Position numbers and translations under genes: made by a program. The notes under the pieces were generated by a model. It had not been told where the DNA came from, did not search any database, and saw nothing but the letters and a program-made list of their open reading frames with translations. Source: Paraburkholderia aromaticivorans (GTDB taxonomy: Bacteria; Pseudomonadota; Gammaproteobacteria; Burkholderiales; Burkholderiaceae). Taken from it: 64,000 bases of DNA. Where the stretch lies: assembly GCF_012689525.1 (NCBI RefSeq), contig NZ_CP051514.1, positions 310,001-374,000 on the forward strand. Reading direction: 5' to 3'. Below are positions 37,833 through 46,455 of the stretch, in pieces. Numbering within the stretch: the first letter of the stretch is position 1; each line of letters starts with the position of its first letter.

Positions 37833-38333
37833 TTGAAGGCGAAACAAACGTATTCTGTCGAGTTCAAAGAGCAAGCGCTGTCGAAAGTTTTGCAGCGCGG
37901 GAGCCGCACGGTTGGATCGGTGGCCGACGAATTGAACATGAATTTACTGACATTAAGGAAGTGGATGAGAGGTAGCGCCGCTGCGGGTCGGAGCTCAGGC
38001 TCCGGACTAGCAAAACGTCCAGAAGACTGGTCGCCGGAAGAACGGCTGCTGGCTTTGCATGAGAGCCACGGCCTGGTCGACGAAGCACTGAACGCGTGGT
38101 GTCGTGAGCGGGGGCTGTTCGCTCATCATCTCACGCAGTGGCGCATGGATTTTTGCGCCGTCGGCGGGACCGGCGGTCGGCGTGAGAACGGCCAGGAAGT
38201 ACGGGATCTGAAGCAAGCCAATGTCCAATTACAGCGCGAATTGAACCGCAAGGAGAAAGCGCTGGCGGAGGCGGCGGCGCTGTTGGTGCTGCAAAAAAAG
38301 TATCGTGCGCTGTTCGAGGGCGAGGCCGAATGA
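37833..38333 (+). CDS. IS3-family transposase OrfA
   Basis: A 166-residue DNA-binding subunit if it starts at TTG 37833 (LKAKQTYSVEFKEQALSKVL); the frame is open further up to 37788. The N-terminal HTH region (TVGSVADELNMNLLTLRKWM) is typical of OrfA. The C-terminal part is a leucine-rich coiled-coil (QANVQLQRELNRKEKALAEAAALLVLQKKY). The stop overlaps the OrfB start by 4 bp (ATGA), so OrfB is expressed by coupling or frameshifting. Confidence 0.8.
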   Translation: MKAKQTYSVEFKEQALSKVLQRGSRTVGSVADELNMNLLTLRKWMRGSAAAGRSSGSGLAKRPEDWSPEERLLALHESHGLVDEALNAWCRERGLFAHHLTQWRMDFCAVGGTGGRRENGQEVRDLKQANVQLQRELNRKEKALAEAAALLVLQKKYRALFEGEAE

Positions 38334-39409
38334 CAGCCCTTGAAGAGCGCAAGACATTGATCGGCCTGATCAGCGAGGCGACCCTGGCGGGGGCTCGCCA
38401 GGCGCCCGCGTGTGAGATGCTGGGGCTGAGCGCACGGACGGTTCAGCGTTGGCAAGGTGGCGAACCTGACGCGGTGGACGGGCGCTCGTTACGACACCAT
38501 GAGCCATCTCACAAGCTGAGCGCCGAGGAACGCACCGAGCTGCTGGCAGTTGCGAACTCGGCCGAGTTTGGTCATTTGCCGCCGAGCCAGATCGTGCCTC
38601 GGCTGGCTGACCAGCAACGCTATATCGCCTCGGAGTCGACGTTCTATCGGGTGCTGAAAGCCGAGAAGCAGCTTGCCCATCGGCGCAGTGAACGGCCGGT
38701 CAAATCATGCGGCAAACCACGAGCGGTTCGCGCGGACGCGCCGAATCAGCTTTACAGTTGGGACATCACGTACTTGCCGGCGACGATCCGCGGGCAGTAC
38801 TTTTATCTGTATCTGTTTATGGACGTGTTCAGCCGCAAGATCGTCGGCTGGCAGGTCTACGCCGAAGAGAGTAGCGCCCAGGCCAGCGAGGTGCTCAAGG
38901 ATCTATGCGCGCGTGAGGCGATACAGCCCAACCAGGTAATTTTGCACTCCGACAACGGCGGCCCAATGAAGGGCGCCACGATGCTTGCCACCTTGCAGGC
39001 CTTGGGCGTGATGCCGTCGTTGAGTCGCCCCGGCGTGAGCAACGACAACCCCTATTCGGAATCGTTGTTCAAAACGCTGAAGTACCGGCCCGCTTATCCG
39101 TTAGAGGCATTCGATACCCTGTTCGCCGCCCGCACCTGGGTTGCAGAACTGGTGCGCTGGTACAACCACGAACACCGCCACAGTGCGATCCGTTTCGTGA
39201 CGCCGGCCCAGCGCCATGCGAATCTTGATCAGGACATCCTCGAGCGCCGCAAGGCGCTCTACGAGGGTGCGCGCGAACGTCATCCGCTACGATGGAAAGG
39301 TGCCACGCGGGACTGGCAGCGCGTTCATGTCGTGCATCTGAATCCCGATCGTGCTGAGCCGACGGTCAACATTCGACGACCCCGTAACCAGGAATTAAAA
39401 GCAGCCTGA
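38330..39409 (+). CDS. IS3-family transposase OrfB (DDE integrase)
   Basis: A 359-residue rve-type transposase. The DDE residues are visible as Asp in YSWDITYLPA, Asp in LHSDNGGPMKG and Glu in NPYSESLFKTLKYRP, with WYNHEHRHSAIRFVTPAQRH at the C-terminal side. An N-terminal HTH segment (ACEMLGLSARTVQRW) is present. The gene appears intact. It starts within the last codons of OrfA. Confidence 0.9.
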   Translation: MTALEERKTLIGLISEATLAGARQAPACEMLGLSARTVQRWQGGEPDAVDGRSLRHHEPSHKLSAEERTELLAVANSAEFGHLPPSQIVPRLADQQRYIASESTFYRVLKAEKQLAHRRSERPVKSCGKPRAVRADAPNQLYSWDITYLPATIRGQYFYLYLFMDVFSRKIVGWQVYAEESSAQASEVLKDLCAREAIQPNQVILHSDNGGPMKGATMLATLQALGVMPSLSRPGVSNDNPYSESLFKTLKYRPAYPLEAFDTLFAARTWVAELVRWYNHEHRHSAIRFVTPAQRHANLDQDILERRKALYEGARERHPLRWKGATRDWQRVHVVHLNPDRAEPTVNIRRPRNQELKAA

Positions 39410-40209
39410 ATTCAAAACGTCGAGGCGACAACTAGCTGGAAAACTTCCGTCTATGCCGATCGCGCTTGTGGCAGTCGGCAATGGTACGTCGACTTCGCGC
39501 TGCGTCTGGATGCTGGCGAACCACTTCCCGCCAGACTGGCTGACCGTGACATTGCGCACCTCGCCGAGCACGGACCGACTCTTGCGGTAGCGGATGTAGC
39601 CGAGCTTTGGCAGAAACAGACGGCTGTTGCCCTGCTCGAGTTTGACCTGTTTCGGGTCCGGGAACCGGAAGCTATCACCGATGCCCTTGCGCTTGAAACG
39701 CGGAAAGGCTGCCCGCTTCTCGAAGAAATTCGTATAGGCGCGCTCGAGATCTTTTAGCGCCTGCTGCGATGGATGCGCGGGCGCATCGGCAAGCCAGGGC
39801 GTTTGCGCGCTGTTGCGCCACCCGGTGAGCAGCTTGCACAGGCCAGGATAGCCGAGCTTCTTCTCGCCGGCCGCATAGCGCTCCTGCTGCAACGCCAACG
39901 CCTTGTTATAGACGAACCGGCACGCGCCGGCGAAGCGGCGCATCTTGCGCGTCTGCTCGCCGGTGGGAATCAGTTCGAATTTGTAGGCTTGCACGCGCAT
40001 TCCGATCAATATCACGGAACGTGCAAGGGTTCGAACCCGGTATCTTTCTTTTAGAGGAGGGCATAACCTAGTCTCAAACTTTTCGGGTTTTTTTGTCCGC
40101 AGTCCGCGCGAGACGCCAGCGGTTAGTCCTTATGCAGCGAAAAAAACCGGTATGGTAAGCCTTTCGAGTTGCTGTGGTAATCCAGGCACGCGGGACTCGC
40201 ACCGGCCTT

Positions 40210-40428
40210 TTAGCTCCCATTCCCGGGGGGGAACACCTGCCATGTGCCGTCATCGTGCTGGAAGAAAAAGAGAGAGACGGAGCCTCCCGGTCGGTCAACC
40301 TCAATGTTGACGTAACGCCTTTTGCTGAAGCCTGTGCGACTAAACCGGGTTACACGAATCGCCGCCGCCGCGGTTGGCGTCAGCCATTTTTCGACCAGCA
40401 AACGCAAGGACCTTTGGGCCGGGTTCAT
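40210..40428 (-). CDS. Small conserved-looking protein, unknown function
   Basis: A 72-residue protein (MNPAQRSLRLLVEKWLTP...) with a near-perfect ribosome-binding site AAGGAGG, 5 nt before the ATG at 40428. The C-terminal part (VSLFFFQHDDGTWQVFPP) is compact and hydrophobic. The RBS and codon pattern argue that it is a real gene. I do not recognise the function. A longer frame to 40488 has no such RBS. No neighbouring gene shares its direction closely; the phasin at 40743 lies upstream. Confidence 0.6.
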   Translation of the reverse strand: MNPAQRSLRLLVEKWLTPTAAAAIRVTRFSRTGFSKRRYVNIEVDRPGGSVSLFFFQHDDGTWQVFPPGNGS

Positions 40429-40742
40429 CCGCGCCTCCTTCAACCTTGTTATCGTTGGTTTAGCAGCACTTCCTTGCCCGCGGGGCAATGCGGCATCTAC
40501 GAAGTAGTTTGGTCATTTCACGTTGTTAGTAGCTAGTGCAACTCATCCGAAGCAGCGGTGAGGCTGCCTCGCAGCCCCGCAGTGAATCTGCCAGTCCACA
40601 CGCCGACATGTCTGGACCGTGTCACATATCCGATGAAGGCGTTCGAGGCGCAGTGGTTGTCACATATCCATCCACGGTCACGCAAAAACAAGGGAGCGGC
40701 GACTCGCTACAACGTTTGACCGCGGCGCCGCCGTCAAAAGCA

Positions 40743-41318
40743 CTACTGTTTTTCAACAGGTTCGATAGGTACAACAGCTTGTCGGGACCGTTTGGCCGAA
40801 GACGCAGCATGGACGTTGCTTTCGGCTGTTTCTACTGCCTGCCTTGCAGCTTTCGCTGCAGTTTCGTACGCCAAATTGGCCGTCTCGCTCGCTGTTGCGA
40901 AGAATGACTTCCATGCAGTCACTGTGTTTTCACTTCCCGGCGGCGCGTTTTTCGCGAGGCCATCGATGAAACCCTGCGCATCGCTCTGGAACTGCTTGTA
41001 CTGTGCCTCGGCGAGTGCCGCAAAGTCGGCCTGTGTGCCGGAGAGGATTTCGTAAACGTGGCGCCAGTATGACTGGGCCTTTTCAACGGCGGGTTGCGCC
41101 TGGCTCGTCGGTTGTGAAAACAGTTCGTGCGGCTCCCTTGCCGAAAGTGCCTTGACGACCATTTCCTGATTCTCCGCGAGCGTCGATTTGACCGCTTGCA
41201 CATTTAGGCCGGCCAGCTTTTCGATGCCTTCGAACGCCTTATTCAGGAGAGCAAACGTTGTTTCGAGGCCGGCCTTCTGTGCGGCAACCAGTGGTTCAGG
41301 GGTGAGGCTGTTCATCAC
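40743..41318 (-). CDS. phaP: Phasin (PHA granule-associated protein)
   Basis: A 191-residue phasin that coats polyhydroxybutyrate granules and controls their size and number. The N-terminal block EPLVAAQKAGLETTFALLNKAFEGIEKLAGLNVQAVK is the classic phasin_2 pattern, followed by an amphipathic helical body without Cys. The C-terminus is Ala-rich and basic. The RBS TTAGGAGTAAGTG precedes the ATG. A second phasin lies at 45394-45918, with phaB between them. Confidence 0.93.
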   Translation of the reverse strand: MMNSLTPEPLVAAQKAGLETTFALLNKAFEGIEKLAGLNVQAVKSTLAENQEMVVKALSAREPHELFSQPTSQAQPAVEKAQSYWRHVYEILSGTQADFAALAEAQYKQFQSDAQGFIDGLAKNAPPGSENTVTAWKSFFATASETANLAYETAAKAARQAVETAESNVHAASSAKRSRQAVVPIEPVEKQ

Positions 41319-41502
41319 TTACTCCTAAGAGGGGGGCGGCCGAAGGCTGGAAACCGCTGGGCCGAATCACGAGCAATGCGGCGCAGAGCGAATACTTGCT
41401 GCGCTGCAACAATTCTATTTTTAGGGAACAGCAGTTGAATGTCAATCATTTGTTCTGTGGCCACGCGGCCGACGCCGGTGGCGTTGTGTTGTGCGCACAA
41501 CA

Positions 41503-41766
41503 TCAGTCGCGAAGAAGATGCATGCCGGCTCGAGACTCCTGCGCGGTCGGTGCGAAGTTATAGGCCGCGTCGAATGCCGCGCGGGCGGCCTTGAGTTCCA
41601 GCATCGCTGCTTCAAAGCTGACCAATTGCGGCATGGGCGGGTGTGCGTCGCCATCGGGTCGAAAATGGTACTGGAGAGCGATGCATGCCTCTTGCACATC
41701 ACGAGCGGCATTCTTGACCCGCTCCAGTGCACGTGCCTCGTCACACCGTGTATTCCATGTAGACAT
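41503..41766 (-). CDS. Small helical protein, unknown function
   Basis: An 87-residue protein starting at ATG 41766 (MSTWNTRCDEARALERVKNAA), with RBS CAGGAG 7 nt upstream. A longer open frame to 41871 lacks an RBS. The sequence is predicted helical and Ala/Glu-rich (FEAAMLELKAARAAFDAAYN). I do not recognise a family; the position 185 bp upstream of a phasin gene on the same strand may link it to PHA granules, which is inference only. Confidence 0.5.
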   Translation of the reverse strand: MSTWNTRCDEARALERVKNAARDVQEACIALQYHFRPDGDAHPPMPQLVSFEAAMLELKAARAAFDAAYNFAPTAQESRAGMHLLRD

Positions 41767-42657
41767 AAAGCTCCTGGGCATGAAGTGGAACCCGCCAGGG
41801 CATGCGCCCGCCCGCGTCCTTTGTTGGCAACCGATGGGATCAAGCGCCCGTTGAACAAGCGCAGTGCGCATAACGCATTCGCATCAAAGGCCGCCCACTC
41901 AGTTTCGCACCACCGGTCGCCACCGTTCCCACGCGGATAGCCGGCATCGGTCATCATTCGACCCATGCAACGGCGGCCCGCTCCGAAGTGGACTTCTCCC
42001 TCTGACGACAGCAGCGTGCGCGGTTTTAAGGACTCCAAATAACCTGCTTCGCCGCGCTTCCACTGAAAGGAGCATTGACAACAGCACCCGCGTGGAATGT
42101 TGGTGCGATGCAGCAATGTCGATTCTAGTGTCGGGCGTGTGGATGTCAACCCGTTTGTTCAGTCATGCCGGCGCCGGGCTCACGAGCATTTCGGCCAATG
42201 CCGTGCTGGTGTTGGGGTGCACCCGTCGCCTAAGTGCAAACCCGGCGCCCCCCTCGACTGCCTAGCTCTGCCGACCCGGAGGCGCACCTTGGATGCGCGG
42301 GACGTTATGACAAACCCGCCCAAGGACGCACCTTCTTCAATTGGTGGGGACAGCGCCGTCGTTCCTGCTTCTCGCGTCCACGGGTCCAAGTCGTGTGCGC
42401 TGGTCCGTACATCGTTCGACTGGAAAACATGAAGAGCGCGCTGATGCGGCGCACTGGTTTTCCCCGAACCAATTTTTCATTTGACACCGACGCACATATT
42501 GGGAAATAGTTGTGAATATCAGTTTTGGCAAGGCAGTCTGATGATGTGCGGTACGGGGTCATCATGCCGTCATGACGGACGCGTAGCATCGTTCGACGCC
42601 GCCGAAGGGCCGGCGCCAGATGCATTAAAAATAAATACTGAGAGACGTAACAACAAA
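41767..42657. other. Gap without supported gene
   Basis: About 890 bp with only overlapping short frames on both strands, none with a family resemblance or good RBS. An AT-rich patch at 42620-42657 (AAAAATAAATACTGAGAGACG) immediately precedes the small HTH gene at 42658 and may be its leader. Confidence 0.4.
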
Positions 42658-42930
42658 ATGAATCTTCATGAGACGGATATCGGTCACCTCGAGCGTAGCA
42701 TCGAGAACGACCGCCTGAGGCGGGCCTTGGCCGCACGCCTCGACAGGGCCTTCAAACGGGCCGACATCAGTTCGGCGCGCGCAGCAAGGTGGGTTGGGGT
42801 GACCGAACACGACGTGCAATATTGGCGACATGGCATCACTGTCCCGCCGTTGAACGCCTGTACGCATCTCGCCGCCGCCCTCAATCTCGACGTTCACTGG
42901 CTTTGCACCGGGCAGGCTCGCGTCGCCTGA
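42658..42930 (+). CDS. Small HTH (XRE-like) DNA-binding protein
   Basis: A 90-residue protein starting at ATG 42658 (MNLHETDIGHLERS). Residues about 30-85 form a helix-turn-helix of the XRE/Cro type: SSARAARWVGVTEHDVQYWRHGITVPPLNACTHLAAALNLDVHWLCTG, including the typical final 'W-L-x-G' helix. It probably acts as a transcriptional regulator. The upstream frame extends to 42481, but residues before Met 42658 look non-coding. The following gene starts 10 bp downstream and may be co-transcribed. Confidence 0.65.
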   Translation: MNLHETDIGHLERSIENDRLRRALAARLDRAFKRADISSARAARWVGVTEHDVQYWRHGITVPPLNACTHLAAALNLDVHWLCTGQARVA

Positions 42931-42940
42931 ATCGCATTTC

Positions 42941-43480
42941 GTGGCGATGGCGGAGTATGGAGTCAGTGCACCGTACGCCGAGACTCACTTTCCCGTCACG
43001 TCTATCGACGTATTGCTTGCGGCGAGGCGTCAGCATGCCTTAGTAAGTTGCAACGACGGCCGCTTTCTGCAGAACCGGGGTAACGATGTGAAGGCAGTTA
43101 AACGTAAGCGGTCGTCTGAGGACGTCCGGCGCTTCAATGGTTTTGAGATGGAGTTGGCGCGAGGTGTTTCGCACATCGCGAGCATGCTGTACGAGCAAAG
43201 CATTCACGCGGCGGTCATGGAAACACTTCTTCAGTTCGAGGCGTCGCACGGGCGCTACGACCTGAAGGGATTTGCTGATGCACTTCTCCGGAAACTGGAG
43301 CAGCGCGGCAAGCCGGAGGCAGTCGAGATGCTTCGCGGCTTTATCAAGCATGGTCGCCTGCCAGAGCAGCCGCCCGATGTGCCGCCCGGACCGGTATCTA
43401 TCCGGAAGTCCATCGCCCGGAAGCAGCAACTAACGCAGTCACGGCGGGGTAAGACGCGTGCAACGTCATCGGGCACCTGA
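42941..43480 (+). CDS. Protein of unknown function
   Basis: A 179-residue open frame from 42941. The part most likely to be real begins near a GTG at 43088 (VKAVKRKRSSEDVRRFNGFEMELARG) and is helix-rich (GRYDLKGFADALLRKLEQRGKPEAVEMLRGFIKHGRL), ending in a basic tail. I recognise no family. It directly follows the small HTH gene on the same strand, suggesting a two-gene operon. The start is uncertain. Confidence 0.45.
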   Translation: MAMAEYGVSAPYAETHFPVTSIDVLLAARRQHALVSCNDGRFLQNRGNDVKAVKRKRSSEDVRRFNGFEMELARGVSHIASMLYEQSIHAAVMETLLQFEASHGRYDLKGFADALLRKLEQRGKPEAVEMLRGFIKHGRLPEQPPDVPPGPVSIRKSIARKQQLTQSRRGKTRATSSGT

Positions 43481-43857
43481 ATGCCACCGGACGGCGCGGC
43501 GGGGAAGAGTTTAGTGTATCGGTCGTCCCATCGGGCGAGTAAGCTCCATCTTTGGACTGATGTCGGCAAGTTTGCGCTGAAACGGAAACGTGGAGCGTTT
43601 TTGAAGGCGTACTAACTTAAAGTAGTGCATGGAGCTGTCGCCCGGAAGGGCAAGCAGGCGGTAACGCAAACCGTGGTCTGGTAGACAGGGGCAAGGGAGT
43701 GGGTGACCCGGCGTCGCTTCAATCGGCCGCTCCGATCTGACTATCTGGTTGGTCATCGTGGCGACAGTCCTACGGAACCGGACTTGTCGTCAACACGGGG
43801 TGGCTTACCAGGCAAAAGTATGTTGGTCCTTAAGCGTAACAAAACCGGGGGTGGAAC
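43481..43857. other. Intergenic region before phaB
   Basis: A 377-bp gap with no supported gene. It presumably carries the phaB promoter. The last bases (CCGGGGGTGGAAC) give the phaB ribosome-binding site. I could not identify a regulator site by eye. Confidence 0.4.
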
Positions 43858-44598
43858 ATGTCACAGCGAATTGCATACGTAACCGGCGGTATGGGTGGGA
43901 TTGGTACCGCGATATGTCAGCGACTGCACAAGGATGGGCTCAAAGTTGTGGCAGGATGCGGGCCCAAATCGGCGCGTAGGGAGCGGTGGCTGGCCGAGCA
44001 GGCCGACCTTGGATTTTTCTTCACGGCATCGGAAGGCAATGTCGCCGACTGGGAGTCGACCGAAGCCGCCTTTGCCAAGATCAGGAAGGAGGTGGGTGAG
44101 ATTGACGTGCTGGTGAACAATGCGGGCATTACGCGGGACGGGGTGTTTCGCAAAATGTCGCGCGAGAACTGGAACGATGTCATCAACACGAACCTGACGA
44201 GCCTCTTCAACGTGACCAAGCAGGTCATTGAGGAAATGGTCAGCAAGCAGTGGGGCCGCATCATCAACATCTCTTCGGTGAATGGCCAGAAAGGGCAGTT
44301 CGGCCAGACCAACTACTCGACTGCCAAGGCGGGCATCCACGGCTTCACGATGTCGCTGGCGCAAGAGGTAGCGACAAAGGGCATCACGGTGAATACGGTT
44401 TCACCCGGGTACATCGGAACCGATATGGTTCGTGCCGTCCGTCCCGAAGTACTGGACGCAATCGTCCAGAGCATTCCGATACGTCGGCTCGGGGAAGCTA
44501 CGGAAATTGCTTCGATTGTCTCGTGGCTTGCCAGCGACGAAGCTGCCTTCGCGACCGGGGCCGACTTCTCGTTGAACGGTGGCCTGCACATGGGCTAG
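43858..44598 (+). CDS. phaB: Acetoacetyl-CoA reductase PhaB
   Basis: A 246-residue short-chain dehydrogenase that reduces acetoacetyl-CoA to (R)-3-hydroxybutyryl-CoA for polyhydroxybutyrate synthesis. The NADP-binding motif is VTGGMGGIGTAICQ. The catalytic Ser lies in INISSVNGQKGQFGQTNYSTAKAG, where Tyr and Lys of YxxxK also occur; this block is diagnostic of PhaB. Length and C-terminus (ADFSLNGGLHMG) are typical. It lies between two phasin genes and away from phaC/phaA, so it is likely an accessory copy. Confidence 0.93.
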   Translation: MSQRIAYVTGGMGGIGTAICQRLHKDGLKVVAGCGPKSARRERWLAEQADLGFFFTASEGNVADWESTEAAFAKIRKEVGEIDVLVNNAGITRDGVFRKMSRENWNDVINTNLTSLFNVTKQVIEEMVSKQWGRIINISSVNGQKGQFGQTNYSTAKAGIHGFTMSLAQEVATKGITVNTVSPGYIGTDMVRAVRPEVLDAIVQSIPIRRLGEATEIASIVSWLASDEAAFATGADFSLNGGLHMG

Positions 44599-44625
44599 CA
44601 ATCACGTGCGGTGTGAGTTGCCCTG

Positions 44626-45006
44626 GTGGTCCTGGCTCAGGCGTTCATGAGAGGACGCAGGAGCCAGCAACAACGGGTGCAGGAAGCCATATTTCATGAG
44701 GCCGCAGCACTGCGCAAATTCGACATGCATCGGTCGTATCGGTACAAGGACTTCATCATCGCAGTGAACGCAGAGTCGATTGAAGGTATTCCGAACGGGA
44801 AGGTTCTTTCTCTGCCGGTCGGATACATCGCGGTCGTCCACATCTCATCGGGCGCAAGTTCAAAACCAATTCGACAGTTGAGCTTCGGTCAGGACAACGG
44901 CCGACCGTTCGCCAGCGAGGCCGAAGCCGTGATGAGGGGCTATGGCGCTGCCCAGTGCACCATTGACGGCATGATAACCGTGCGCACGTCACCGTCAACG
45001 GGTTGA
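44626..45006 (+). CDS. Small protein of unknown function downstream of phaB
   Basis: A 126-residue open frame 27 bp after phaB on the same strand. An internal Met at about 44725 (MHRSYRYKDFIIAVNAESIEG) may be the true start, giving about 93 residues. The body has a compact pattern (GYIAVVHISSGASSKPIRQLSFG and FASEAEAVMRGYGAAQCTIDGM) that resembles small conserved Burkholderia proteins of unknown role. No function is assigned. Confidence 0.5.
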   Translation: MVLAQAFMRGRRSQQQRVQEAIFHEAAALRKFDMHRSYRYKDFIIAVNAESIEGIPNGKVLSLPVGYIAVVHISSGASSKPIRQLSFGQDNGRPFASEAEAVMRGYGAAQCTIDGMITVRTSPSTG

Positions 45007-45393
45007 CCGCATGACCCGTTCGCCCCCGACCTGTTCGGGCGGTGCGGACGTTCTGTAGCCGGCGAGCCAATCGGGAGGCGGAAATATAGATGCCATTTGA
45101 AATCGGTGTAGCGTGACTCGCGGCATCGGCGATTGCCTCAGACACAACGCTGCGACGTGGTCAACCTGTTTTCTATCGTGCCACCTAACTTGGGTCCCGC
45201 TTAGGCACAAAACGCGTAAGCAGGTGTAGAGAACCGCGTGGGTAGGTTTGGCGGCAGGCGCATATTGAGCCGGAATCATCACAGATCGTGAATGAACGAA
45301 CACCATGAGATGGTTGAGGTGCCCCATTGGCTGGGCCATCTAAAGGAAGGACCGTGACTGCGGTCCTTCCGCAAATAAGATGCGCCTGGCGCT
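45007..45393. other. Gap without supported gene
   Basis: A 387-bp gap between two convergent genes (the phaB-linked small gene and the second phasin). Only shadow frames occur. A GGACCGTGACTGCGGTCC inverted repeat (45348-45365; 7-bp stem GGACCGT-type with imperfect pairing) lies 29-46 bp after the phasin stop and could be its terminator. Confidence 0.35.
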
Positions 45394-45918
45394 TTAAGTC
45401 TTAACCACCGGCTTGCCAGCTTTGTCGATGACGTCCGCCGCCTCCTTCGCCGCAGCCCTGGTCTGCTCATGCAATGCGTTACCTGCGTCCCGCATCGTCC
45501 CGAAGGCCTTCGACCAGAAGGCGGTAATCGCTTCGTTTCCTGCAGGCGGATTTTTGGCGAGATTATCGATAATTGCTTGAGTCCCACGAACGTACTCGCT
45601 GGCCAGCTTTTCACTTGACGCGAGCAGTTGGCTTCGCGTCTCTGTCGCAATTTCATTCACCTGGTGCCAATAGGCTTGCGCCTTCTTTGCAGTCGCTTGC
45701 GACTGCCGGGACTGCAGTTCGAGGAATGACTGAGGGTCCTTGCCCGAAAGGGTCTCCGACGCGACGGCCTCGTTCTCCAGTATCGAAGCTTTGGCCGCCT
45801 GCAGGTTCAATGCAATGAGCTTTTCGTAACCCGCGAAAGCACTATTAAAAAATCCATAAAGGGCCTCCACTCGGACCTTTTGTGCAGCAACTATCTGTTC
45901 AGTGATGTACGTGTTCAT
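45394..45918 (-). CDS. phaP: Phasin, second copy
   Basis: A 174-residue phasin_2 protein (MNTYITEQIVAAQKVRVEALYGFFNSAFAGYEKLIALNLQAAK). It is clearly related to, but distinct from, the phasin at 40743-41318; the shared features are the AAQK start block, the LNLQAAK segment and the NEAITAFWSKAFGTM region. It lacks Cys and has a Lys/Ala C-terminus (AADVIDKAGKPVVKT). The function is PHA granule surface coating. It is convergent with phaB. Confidence 0.92.
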   Translation of the reverse strand: MNTYITEQIVAAQKVRVEALYGFFNSAFAGYEKLIALNLQAAKASILENEAVASETLSGKDPQSFLELQSRQSQATAKKAQAYWHQVNEIATETRSQLLASSEKLASEYVRGTQAIIDNLAKNPPAGNEAITAFWSKAFGTMRDAGNALHEQTRAAAKEAADVIDKAGKPVVKT

Positions 45919-45922
45919 CGTT

Positions 45923-46162
45923 TTACCTCGAGTTTAAATAAAGGCGTTTCGACTGACTCGGCCGGTTTAGCGGCGCGGGCGGCGTCGGCTGAAATACCTG
46001 CGCCATTTTGTTAAATGCGGCGTGAGCGGGCAAACCCAGGGACTGCTGGAGTGCGTCAGATTGCAGGGAGGGAATAAAGGCACAGTATCCTGAGCACCCA
46101 TCAACTAGATTGCGCAGCCGCGCCAAGAGCGCGGATAAATCGGGCATCGACGAGTGCCGCAT
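45923..46162 (-). CDS. Small protein downstream of a cold-shock gene relic
   Basis: A 79-residue frame beginning at ATG 46162 with a strong RBS (GAAGGAGACTTC), which overlaps the end of the decayed csp gene. The N-terminal half (SALLARLRNLVDGCSGYCAFIPSLQSDALQQSLGL) is a plausible folded segment, the rest Pro-rich. The placement suggests an old csp-small gene operon. I recognise no family. Its stop is 4 bp from the phasin start on the same strand. Confidence 0.5.
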   Translation of the reverse strand: MRHSSMPDLSALLARLRNLVDGCSGYCAFIPSLQSDALQQSLGLPAHAAFNKMAQVFQPTPPAPLNRPSQSKRLYLNSR

Positions 46163-46173
46163 GAAGTCTCCTT

Positions 46174-46355
46174 CTAGAGCGGCTGGATATTTGTGGCTTG
46201 CAAGCCCTTCGGTCCCTGCTTAGCCTCAAAGCTAACCTTTTGGCCATCCGTAAGAGACTTGAAGCCCCTGACTTCACTTCCGAAAAATAAGCAAACAGGT
46301 CTTTTCCGCCATCGCCCTTTACATCGATAACCCACATCACTGTACCCGTCTGCAT
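46174..46355 (-). pseudogene. Cold-shock protein (CspA family) relic
   Basis: Pieces of a CspA-type protein in two frames: TGTVMWVIDVKGDGGKDLFAYFSEV, then after a frameshift GFKSLTDGQKVSFEAKQGPKGLQATNIQPL. The RNP1 motif (KGFGFI) is deleted and replaced by KGDGG. The loss of the nucleic-acid-binding motif and the frameshift mean it is not functional. The C-terminal match to Csp proteins is strong. Confidence 0.8.
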
Positions 46356-46455
46356 CAGGTTCCAAAAAAGAGGGTGAAGCGAGGCATTTTGGGTGGCACA
46401 AGTCAGCAATCCGAGCCCGTGCGCATCCGAAGTCAGCAGTGTCAACAGGGCATTC

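Larger units (their letters stand above)
37770..39447 (+). mobile_element. IS3-family insertion sequence inside tnpB copy 3
   Basis: An element of about 1678 bp bounded by a 6-bp direct repeat CGTCTA (37764-37769 and 39448-39453), with a clear inner inverted repeat TAGTTGTCGCCTC (37785-37797) / GAGGCGACAACTA (39422-39434). Deleting the element plus one repeat restores the tnpB frame exactly. Outside the inner repeat the two ends match poorly, so the outermost few bases are uncertain, and a 6-bp duplication is longer than usual for IS3 elements. Confidence 0.75.
37114..40000 (-). pseudogene. tnpB: TnpB copy 3, interrupted by an IS3-family element and a nonsense codon
   Basis: A third, diverged tnpB. 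The N-terminal part (40000 to about 39449; MRVQAYKFELIPTG ... AIGID) and the C-terminal part (37769-37114; VGIARFATLSDGS ... zinc ribbon CPCCAHVARENRK) are separated by about 1.68 kb of IS3-type DNA. Removing it rejoins AIGID to VGIAR in frame. In addition TGG is TGA at about 37400 (DQG-stop-REFRRQ), so the gene is doubly dead. The left end again lies directly after TTGAT (minus strand; 40005-40009 on +). Confidence 0.85.

Noticed and set aside
37785..39434. IS3 element ends placed at the 13-bp inverted repeats
   Set aside because: Cutting there leaves about 28 bp that is not tnpB sequence; only the CGTCTA repeats further out restore the gene.
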